DNA from: Scolecobasidium constrictum UM 578
Lineage: Eukaryota > Ascomycota > Dothideomycetes > Venturiales > Sympoventuriaceae
Direction: 5' to 3'
DNA length: 64,000 bases
NCBI GenBank assembly: GCA_000611715.1
Contig: AZYM01000039.1
Location: 1-64,000, forward strand
Shown: positions 55,501 through 64,000 of the stretch, piece after piece
Position numbering within the stretch: position 1 is the stretch's first letter
How the letters are laid out: the number at the start of each line of letters is the position of its first letter
The notes under the pieces: model-generated
What the model was told of the DNA's origin: nothing
Database searches by the model: none
Seen by the model: only the letters and a program-made list of their open reading frames with translations
Made by a program: the position numbers and the translations under genes

Positions 55501-58500
55501 TGCGGATATCGCTACTGGCGTGGCTGCTGGTGCCGGATTTGCAGGGATTGCAGCCGCTGCTCTTGCGCGCGAGAAGGAGGCGCAAGACATTCGCGATGGC
55601 TACGAAAAGCAGAAACCGTCATCGAACGTCAACGTCTTTGATTTCCTGGATCAAGGCGACGGAAAGACGTCTCCTCGTGATGAGGACCTAGATCGCAATG
55701 GTCATGACGAGTCCATGTCGCGAAACATAGACGATTCTGGCTATGCTACACGCTATCAGTCTGTGCCTGACATCTCGGAAGAGCCAGCTTCTGCCGCTGC
55801 TGAAAGATATGACGAGGACGATCGAGATGACCTCGAATCGACTACGAGTGGCAAGCGCAAGAAGAAGCGGAGCAGTCGACATGGAGACGACATGGAGGCA
55901 TCGATCATTTCGAGCAAGTCTTCGAAGTCGGATGACTACTACGACGACGACAAGAAATCTCGGAGACGGTCAAAGTACGATGATGATGTCGATTCTCCAC
56001 GTCGATACGCTGCTTCTGAGATTGGTGACGAAGACAAGAAGTCCCGCCGTAGATCGAAGCATGATGATGACTATGACTCTCCTCGACGCTACGCTGCATC
56101 TGAGATCGGTGGGGACGAAGACAAGAAACCGAGACGCCGATCGAAGTACGATGATGACGTTGAGTCCCCTCGCCGATACGCGGCATCTGAAGTTGGCGAT
56201 GATGATAGTGGCCGCAAGAAGCGACGCTCGAAGCGCGATAGCGATTTCAGGGATGATGTCTCTCTTGCTTCGACCTCCAAGCTCTATGACGATGATCGCG
56301 AGCGGCGTAGACGATCAAAGCGCGATAGCGAGATACGCGATGATGTCTCTGTTGCGTCTACATCGAGACTCTACGATGATGACAAGCGGAAGTCGAAAGA
56401 CAAGGAGAAGGAGAAGAAGGGCGGGTTGTTTGGCATCTTCAGCAGCAGCAAGGACAAGGACGAGAAGGACAGCAAGAAATCTCGTTCCTCTCGCGATGAC
56501 GACGAAGATCGAGAGCGTCGCAGGAAGAAGCGATCCAGCCGCTCTCAAGCAGGCTCAGACGATGAAGATGATGAGCGCCGTCGATCGTCAAAGTCAGATC
56601 GATCGAGCCGCAGCGTGGAGGACGAGAGCAGGAGTGAGAGACGGAGAAGTCGTTCTACGAAGGATGACTACTCGCTTGCCTCAGATGACATAGGCTACAA
56701 ACACGACACGGACCATCCTTACTCGCGCTACTCCTCGCAGCCACCCGACGACATCGTGGAAGAAGTCCTGAGCCACACGGAAGACGTCGAGTCCACCACT
56801 TCTTCGAGACGGAGCAAGAAGAACAGAGATAGCAAGGACCAGTCTTTTTTAGGGGTTCGGGCAGAGGATGAGAGTGCGATTGATGCTGCTCCTCTGCCCG
56901 CCAGTCCTCTCGGTGATGATGTTCCATCCTTCGAGCCGGCTTCTGCTCATCCGGATCTGACTGTGCAACATGCGAGTCCGGACCTGAGCCGTGAAGTCGA
57001 TGCTGGGGACGTGGAACTGCCGAGTCTGCCGGCGAGCAGACCGACAAGTCCTGTTGATGTTGGCCATGCGCAGGACTTGCCGACGCTTCCAGATTCTAGG
57101 CCTGGGAGCCCGTATGAAGAGGGAGAGGAAGAGGAAGAGGCGCCAAAGACGCCTCCCAGGCCTAGTCTGGAGAGCTTGAGGGCTGCGAGCAAGACTGCTG
57201 TTCCGTTCCGCTTCAGATACCCCAACACTGCTTCTTCTCCTGTTGTCCCGCGAGAGATGCACTTGCCGTCTCCCGCCACGACTGCGTCTCCATCGACACC
57301 ATACACGCCTCTGCAGACGCCGAAGACACGGCACGCGAAGAGTCTTTCGGGAGATCTGACTAGAGAGTATCGACCGCTTTACCTGGTGGAGAAGACGCGG
57401 AAGACGCCGGATGTAGAGGATAATCTGCCGCCGTTGCCGGATAGTGCGAGCACGTCGCGCACGCCGTCTGTGCATGACACTGATGATGAGAGCTTCCATT
57501 CTGCTGTGCAGTCTCCTGAAGCCAGCTTCCATGGCAGCTTTGATGGGCAGGATGGCATGTTTGATGATTCGCATTTGAGTCACGAGCCCGATGATCTGCT
57601 TGATTCTCAGCAGACCACGCCCAAAGCTGCTACCTTCCCTGCGGGCGTGCTCGATCTTCCTTCTCGACGTGACAGCGGGGAGCGTGGATTGGCGGGTGAT
57701 CCGGAAACGCCAAAGAAGTCACGTGAGCCATCGCCTTCTGGATTCGGTGCCGGTGAGCTCGCTGCTGGTGCTGCTATGGGAGCGGCCGCTGGTCTTGTTG
57801 CTCACAAGTTGCTGTCTTCGCACGATGATGATGCTCGTAGCGTGCGAAGTGATGGCAGCTTTAAGGCTCGTGATCTTGATGACTTCATGGGTGGCGAGGC
57901 AGACGAAGAAGAGGACGAGGAGTACAAGAGACAAGTCGAAGAGGCGGCACGAATCAAAGCCGCCGCTGAGGCCGATGCCGAAGCCGAGCGGCAACGATCT
58001 CCTGTCGTGTCCAAGAAGGCTGCGAAGAAAGGCAAGAAAGGCAAGCGTGGCTCGAAGACCAGCTTGGAAGGGCCCAAGGATCCTGAGCCGACTGATGCGC
58101 AGCTCAGAGAGCGAGATGCCCAGGATGCATTTGACACGTGGTTTGAGGCGCCTGTCAAGAAAGGGAAGCAGAGCAAGGACTTTGACGACTTCCTTCCTAC
58201 GCAACCGCAGGATGAGACTGTCTATCGAGCAAAAGTCGTCGAGGATGACGATATGGACGACGCGTCGACTCTTGTCAACAGTGAGGTCACGCATCGAGGG
58301 CCGTACTCGGATATCAAGGAGCAGGTGGCTGAGGTGGCGAAGGTGCCGGATGTTCTGCTGCAGCGGACGCCGAGTAAGAAGGGCAAGAAGAAGGGGAAGA
58401 AAGGGAGTAAGTCTGGGTCGATCTCTTTGGACAAGTCTGAGAGCGCCATTCCTGAGGATGTGGCTGAAGGTCCCTCTTTTGTGGAAGCTGCGGAGAAGGA

Positions 58501-61500
58501 CTTGCCTGGTGAGTGTGTTCGCGGCCCGATTGAGGTATCATGCTAACAATGTTAAGGTCAAGATGCAGATGAGACCATCCCGATGGAGAACATTCCCAGG
58601 GACGCAGGGGAGGACTCGGCTGCGCGCCCAGCAGACAAATCACATGATGCGTCCCGAGAACTGCTTGGCGGTGAGATGTCAAAGGCCCCGGAGAATGTGG
58701 CAGACAAGGTTGAGGAAGCCGGTCAGCCTCAAGCTCCAGGTTCTGGCGCCAATGTGTTCGATTTCCTCGACCAGACGCCTACTCCATATCAGGAGAAGAA
58801 CGAACAAGATCCCTCAGCTCTCCCACCCTCAGAGACCGCTGAGATCGAAGCAAAAGACATCCCCGAGGATGCGCCACAAGTGCAACGCGATGCGCTCGAG
58901 GACGCCGAGTCATCGCGCCCCCTGCCGATCGAAAGTGTCAAACCTGCCAGTGATCAGCCGCTTGATTCAGAATTTGGGCTGTCTCGTAAAAAGTCCAAAG
59001 GCAAGAAAGGCAAGAAGGGCCAGAAGGTCGATCTCTGGGGTGTCGTTGCAGCTGGCGTGGCTGGTGCGGCTGCAGGCGAGGCTGCAAATAGCGAGTCGAA
59101 GGGCGAAAACTTTGCGGAGCGCAGTGATGTTCAGGAAGAGGCAGTGCCGAGTCCGACAGCTTCACCAAAGCTCGGACCGTCAATTGAAGTACCTCCGGAA
59201 AGCGTTGAGCCCTTGCCATCGACCGCAGTGACAGAAGAAGACATCAAGCCTATCGACGAGGTTGCGCCTGCTGCGCGAACTGAAGACGAGGATCTTGTGG
59301 AAAGCCTAGACGACAAGCCTGCTGCTCTGTCTGCCGACGATGACGCTCAAAAGCTGGGAGAAAATGTGTTACCTGCCCAAGAAGTTTCCGTTGAGGACAC
59401 AATGCAGCAATCATCAGAGGAGATTGTCCCAGAAGCTCCGTCGAGAAGTCTGCCAGATGAAGAGCCTGAAGCCAGCTTCCAGCCTGTAGCGCGGTCTGGC
59501 AGCAAGAAGAAGAAAGGCAAGGGCAAGAAAGGCAAGGGCGTGGAGCTCTGGGCAGAAAACTCCGCGCAAGAGCCTGCAGAAAATCCGACACCCCCGGACG
59601 AGAGTACTGCAGAGCCAGAACCATCAGCGAGCGAGACTGCAGCCAATTCCGATCTCGCGCCTGTGTCGCAACCAGAAGACCTCCGGGAAGATAGAGAGGC
59701 GCCAGTCTTCGACTCTGAGCCAGCTTCGACCGCGCTGCCTGTTGTTGATCAGGACAAGGAAATTGACTTCGAGCCTGTGTCTTCGAGCAAGAAGAAAGAC
59801 AACAAGAAGAAGAAAGGCAGGAAGGCAGATCTTTGGGCAGATGATGCGCCAGCAGAGAAGATATCAGATGCTGCTCAAGTGGAAGACGAAGCAGTCCTTG
59901 GGACGTCTGCAGAGCCGGAAGCCCAAGCACAGGAGAGTACTCTTGCATCGCCCGAGGAGCGATCTGATCGCGAGCGCCTGGATACGCGCGAAGTCCCCGA
60001 TGCGCCTGTCGATGACGTAAACGTTGCAGCTGAAGCAAGCGAAGAGCCCTTCTTTGAAGCTGTGACTTCTGGCAAGAAGAAAAAGGGCAAGAAGGGTCGC
60101 AAGAGTCAACAGGTTGACATCTGGGCCGATGAGCCGGCGCAGCAGGACCTTGAATCACAGCCAGCCCAGGAACGTCAGATCGAGGAAGCAGGCATCTCGA
60201 CCGATGCTCCGAATGATCCTATTCGCAACGTCAGCTCTGAACCTCCGACCCAAACAGAAGAGAGCAAGGATCAAGAACGAGACGTAGTTATGCCTGAAGC
60301 GAGTCCCGAATCGGCCGAGCAAGTCGAAGTCACGGAGCAGCCATCTGAAGCTCCACTTGAAGTTGATCCTGAGACCGAGTTCCAGCCCATAGTGAAGAAC
60401 AAGAAGAAGGACAAAAAGAAGCGCAAGAGCCAGATCGCCGCTGCCGCATGGGATGAGCCTGTTGAGCCAAGTGTCAATGACTCCATGCCGGAATCTGAAG
60501 CTCCTGTAGCTGAGCGCGAAGATGCCACTGACCAGGCAGAGACTTCAGACTTCGTAATGCCAAAGAAAGTCAAGGGCAAAGGGAAGAAAAGGCAATCGAC
60601 TTTTGGATCTTGGGCAGACTTGGTCGAGTCCTCTCAGGCGCCCGAGCCTATCCAATCTGTGGAAGCCATGGACGACACACCTACTGAGAACGTTCTCATA
60701 GCTCCAGGCTCAGATTCAGCACTTCCAACACAGGAGGAGCGTTCTGTTGAAGTTCCAGATGTTATTGAACACGAAGCAGATTCTCTTGAACAGCTCCATA
60801 GCGAAGCGACCCCTGCCACCAATGAGGCTGAACCACGTGAGCTGCGAACCACGGATGTGTCAAGCGAGCCAATCCCTGCAGACATAGCATTGCCAGCAGC
60901 ACAAGATGAAGATCTCAACGAACCGCCAACTGCGGCAGATGGTCCCATTGGCGAGCGATCTGACACTGTCGTTGATGCAGTCGACTTAGCTGCTCCACAC
61001 CAGAGTGACTCAACTCATGATGTGCACGTTGCTGCTGGAGAAGATACCGGCTCTCCAATTCTCACGGATTCGCCTCATCAGAGTTCAAACGTCAACGATG
61101 TCGAAATGCTCCAACCGCGCGGTGTGCTTGATCTGCCTCCTATCGAACCAGAAGATGGCGATCATACAGCTCCGCAAGTGCCAAAGTCTGTCGAGCCCAG
61201 CTCACAGGACATCACTGCAGAGGCGGAGGAGCAGCCTGCAGAAGTCGGGCAATCTGTTCTCCAAACCGACGTCTCCTCTGTGCCACGCGAGGTTGCACCA
61301 GAAGAGCCAGATGTTGCACCAGAAGCTGCAAACGCCGTTCCGGATGCGCCGCCTCAGGATAACACTAGCGCAACGATCGAGGGGGGCCCGCTGTCTCTTC
61401 GTGACATCGTCGAACCAGCTCAGTCGAGAGAAGCTGAGGAGGTCGCCGCAGAGGATGAATGGGCTTTGCCTGTGAAGAAGAGTAAGAAGAAAAAGGGCAA

Positions 61501-64000
61501 GAAGTCTTCGAAACAGAATGAATCCAGCTCATGGGATGATGCTCTTCCTCAACCCGAAGCGGGTGTGCCGGCTATCATAGACGAAAGTGGACCATCCACG
61601 ACTGGCGCAGATGTCACGAACGCCAGTCGGACAAGCCAGCAGGACCAGGTGGTCGCAGAGACTGCAAGTCCGCATCAGACCGAAGAGATGCCTCTCGACG
61701 ATGCCCGAGCTGAAGAAGCCTTGGAGACGGCTGGAGTTGAGCCTGCAGCAGATGCAGAAATGAGGGATGCTATTTTCGAAGAACCTCTTCACAGCGACCT
61801 GCCGACCGACACACACAACGACGCGTCTCTGGCTGAGCCGAGCCCCAGGCCCACCAAAACAGATCAATCGACCGGTGGAAATGCAGTTGAGGTAGATGCC
61901 GAGGACGAATGGGCTACGCCTGTCAAGAAAAAGGGCAAAAAGGGAAAGAAAGGCAAGAAATCCGGCGCTGCGACTCCTGCCATCCTTGAAGAGACAGAAG
62001 AGCCAGCACGGCACGCATCCGACGACACCTTGCCTGGAGAAGCGAGCAGAAGCGTTGAGGCTGAGTCTGAACTGGTTGATCAGCCAGAGCAAGCTGGCGA
62101 ACCACCCGTTTCGAGCATCGAGAACTTTCCTGAGCCTGTTGTCGATTCTCAGGAGGTTACTATGGACGATTCTCAGGACGTTCCTGTTGAAGCGGCTGAA
62201 CCAACTTTGGACGCAGTCCGACCCAGTGAGGTTGCAGCTGACGAGGAGTGGGCCATGCCATCGAAGAAATCAAAGAAGTCTAAGAAGGGCAAGAAGTCTG
62301 GTCACGCGACGCCAATGACAGAGGAGACACCAATGCCAGAGCAGACACCGATGTCAGACGATTTGCAGACTGGTGAGAATCAGGTCGCTCCAGCCGAATC
62401 GCTTCCTGAAGCAGATGCTCCTCAACAGATTGATCTTGGCCATTCTCGCGGTGAGGAAGCTCTTCCGCAGTCGACAAATGAACCGCAAGTTCGTGCGGAA
62501 GAAGTCACGGCAGAGGGTGAATGGGCATTGCCGACGAAGAAATCCAAGAAGTCAAAGAAGGGCAAGAAGGCTGGCTCTCAATCTGCAGCTGTCGCCGAAA
62601 GTCATGTCCAGGCGGAAGCTGATGCTGCTGAATCTGCACCACGCGACGAGTCGCTAAACGATCTCCCAGCCTCAGGCGAACCATCCACAGGTCCCGCTGA
62701 AGACGAGATAGCCGAAACTCCTCTTCAACGACAGGCGGAAGAGGTTGCGGACGATGATGATGAGTGGGCACTTCCGCCTAAGAAGTCCAAGAAGTCTCAG
62801 AAGGGAAAGAAGTCAGGCACGCAAACCCCAGCTGCGGAAGAGATCGTTGCTGGTGACAGTCAAGATGCCACTGAGATGTCAAACGAAGTGCTACCCGAAC
62901 CAGCTAATCGCGATAATGATCGTCCGTCCCCAACTCAAGAAGTTCCTGATCAGCAAAAGCTTGAGAAGCTACCAGAAGAAGGCGCTGCTGATGACGAATG
63001 GGCTCTCCCAGTGAAGAAGACGAAGAGGTCAAAGAAAGGCAAGAAGTCAGGCAATGCTGATCTTGTGACCGAAAGCGATGTTGCAGCCATCCAAGAGCCC
63101 ACAGCAGGCGAACGTAGTGTGGCAGACGAAGAAGAATCGCGAATGCAGACTCCCGCTGCAGAAGACCCATCGGCTTCACAGACAGAGCTCGGCTCCAAGG
63201 AGGACATCGACATGACGGAAAAACCACAAACCGAGGTGCTTTCGGACCTGGAAAGGGGCGAGCAATCTGCCACTGTCGACGAGGCAAAGAACACGCAAGA
63301 GCTTCCACTTCAGGAGGTGGCTGTCGTGACAGATGATGTTGATCCTCGGCCTACGAGCGCAGAACCGTCGCATGCTGATGTGGATATGCACGAGACGCGA
63401 GACATGCCAGATATGGAAATGCTTGATTCGAGGCCCGACGAAGTCATTGCTGATGATGAGTGGGCAATGCCTGTCAAGAAAAGCAAGAAGGGCAAGAAAG
63501 GCAAGAAATCTGGCACCGCTACACCTGCGACTCAAGATGATGCACCTATCTTGGAGGATGCTCCCCGCGATTCTCCCCCAGCGGAATCATCTGCTCTCGA
63601 GCATTCCGCTGAGGTCCAAGCATCAGCTGCTCCTGAACACGATGTCGAGAGGTCATATGAGCCCATCCATGACACGGACGTTCCCGAAGTCCAGCCTGCG
63701 GCTCCCGAACAAGATTGGATGGCCACAGCTGAGCAAGGGCCAGGTATGGAAGATGAATGGGCAATGCCAGTCAAGAAGAGCAAGAAGAAGGGTAAAAAGG
63801 GCAAGCAAGCAGCCGATTTCGATTCTTTTACTCAGCAGGACGAGCCCATGCTTCCAGCAGACCAAAGCACTACCATCTCAGTGCCCGAGCCTGCTAATCA
63901 AGATCCCACCTCCGAGTCGGTGCCGGCCCCAAACACTGATCTTCTACCTGCTGAGTCCACCACCAAATCTCCTCTTGACGATGCCACTGCGCCCGCTGCC
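49586..64000 (+). CDS. Giant leashin-like / involucrin-repeat protein (3' end outside window)
   Basis: Exon 1 is 49586-58508; a 48 bp intron (GTGAGT...GCTAAC...TTAAG) leads to exon 2 at 58557, which is still open at the window edge. That gives at least 4,789 residues. The start is MWNKLTGKNSDAAS; the frame opens 60 bp earlier but without an ATG. Features in order: a charged disordered N-terminus; Gly/Ala-rich helices of glycine-zipper type (for example AGAAGLAAGAYALHNH); a conserved block at about 516-560 with KLVDWWKDHEDVAKMEEYTE and GVCRGCFDP; a highly charged R/E/A helix at about 1210-1390; tandem SPRRYAASEIG repeats at about 2123-2270; and a Lys-rich repeat array from about 2975 on. Such proteins are annotated as involucrin repeat proteins in Aspergillus. 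To my knowledge that family includes leashin (LAH), the tether of Woronin bodies to the cell cortex near septa. Confidence 0.8.
53200..53765 (+). repeat. Coding R/E/A-rich charged helix in the giant protein
   Basis: About 185 codons dominated by Arg, Glu and Ala with recurring R-E-x-E/A-A-x-R units (for example REREAADREAAEREAAAQAA). It predicts a long single alpha-helix or coiled coil of tether type. GC-rich DNA here also opens long, meaningless frames on both strands. Confidence 0.75.
55952..56391 (+). repeat. Coding tandem repeats SPRRYAASEIG and DDVSLASTS
   Basis: Three units of 28-29 codons (RRRSKYDDDVDSPRRYAASE and close variants), followed by two units of a related type (RRSKRDSDFRDDVSLASTSK). 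The units are so similar that recent tandem duplication is likely. All carry basic-Ser-Asp patterns that look like kinase sites. Confidence 0.85.
58984..63830 (+). repeat. Lys-rich repeat array (KKGKK + DEWA / DLWAD modules)
   Basis: At least 14 modules in exon 2, spaced about 170-900 bp. The first six (near 58990, 59500, 59790, 60070, 60390 and 60565) have a Lys run followed by a Trp motif such as VDLW, ADLWADD, VDIWADE or FGSWADL. The next eight (near 61450, 61900, 62240, 62510, 62750, 62990, 63450 and 63750) have the Trp first: D/E-E-W-A-x-P-x-K-K-S-K-K-x-K-K-G-K-K-S-G. Acidic, Pro-rich linkers of variable length separate them. Confidence 0.85.

Noticed and set aside
57591..59231. 546-codon plus-strand frame spanning the intron of the giant gene
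   Set aside because: Arg/Leu/Ser-rich shadow frame without domains; the GTGAGT...TTAAG intron restores the main frame, which stays open for 5.4 kb.
1..64000. tRNA, rRNA, CRISPR array or intact transposon
   Set aside because: Reading for T-loop-like GGTTCGA sequences, regularly spaced repeats, long terminal repeats and transposase motifs gave nothing convincing; GTTCGA hits lie in coding or unstructured DNA.

Overview
This window is nuclear DNA of a filamentous ascomycete. It has short introns of about 46-129 bp with GT...AG ends and CTAAC/CTGAC-like branch sites. It also carries Pezizomycotina-type genes: a HET-domain protein, Zn2Cys6 regulators, a DUF1857/AtaL-like protein, Vac7 and a giant 'involucrin-repeat'/leashin-like protein. 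A Dothideomycete is my best guess, but the sequence alone does not prove the class. No rRNA, tRNA, CRISPR array or intact transposon was seen.

Layout. 0.9-4.7 kb: a secreted low-complexity cell-surface protein. 5.6-7.2 kb: a HET-domain protein. 7.4-9.0 kb (-): an L-type lectin cargo receptor ending in an ER-retrieval KKxx tail. 9.8-10.5 kb (-): an RPB5-like RNA polymerase subunit. 11.4-13.7 kb: a four-exon phospholipase D-like protein. 14.5-18.0 kb (-): Vac7. 20.2-23.6 kb (-): a Wee1 kinase. 25.9-27.3 kb (-) and 27.5-29.9 kb (+): a NASP-type histone chaperone head to head with DNA polymerase epsilon subunit B. 30.0-30.5 kb (-): a small cupin. 30.5-36.6 kb: a gene-poor stretch with one small two-exon orphan gene and scattered open fragments. 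36.65-38.5 kb: an AT-hook plus Zn2Cys6 regulator. 40.0-40.3 kb (-): a truncated gene tail. 40.4-41.0 kb (-) and 41.7-42.8 kb (+): a DUF1857 protein head to head with an aldo-keto reductase. 43.9-44.6 kb: a very short Zn2Cys6 protein. 44.7-45.6 kb (-): a Cys-rich unknown. 46.2-47.3 kb (-) and 47.5-48.7 kb (+): a PP2A leucine carboxyl methyltransferase head to head with SPT3. From 49.6 kb past the window edge: a giant repeat protein of more than 4,789 residues.

Most annotated genes are housekeeping: transcription (RPB5, SPT3), replication and chromatin (DPB2, NASP), cell cycle (WEE1, LCMT1) and membrane traffic (lectin, Vac7). The two halves of the NASP/DPB2 pair are both S-phase functions and share a 199 bp promoter with an MCB-like motif. 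The 36-45 kb segment (two regulators, a DUF1857 protein, a reductase) looks accessory, but no backbone synthase is visible in it.

Gene models were assembled by eye from reading frames, splice signals and family knowledge. Where several splice or start choices exist, the entry says so.
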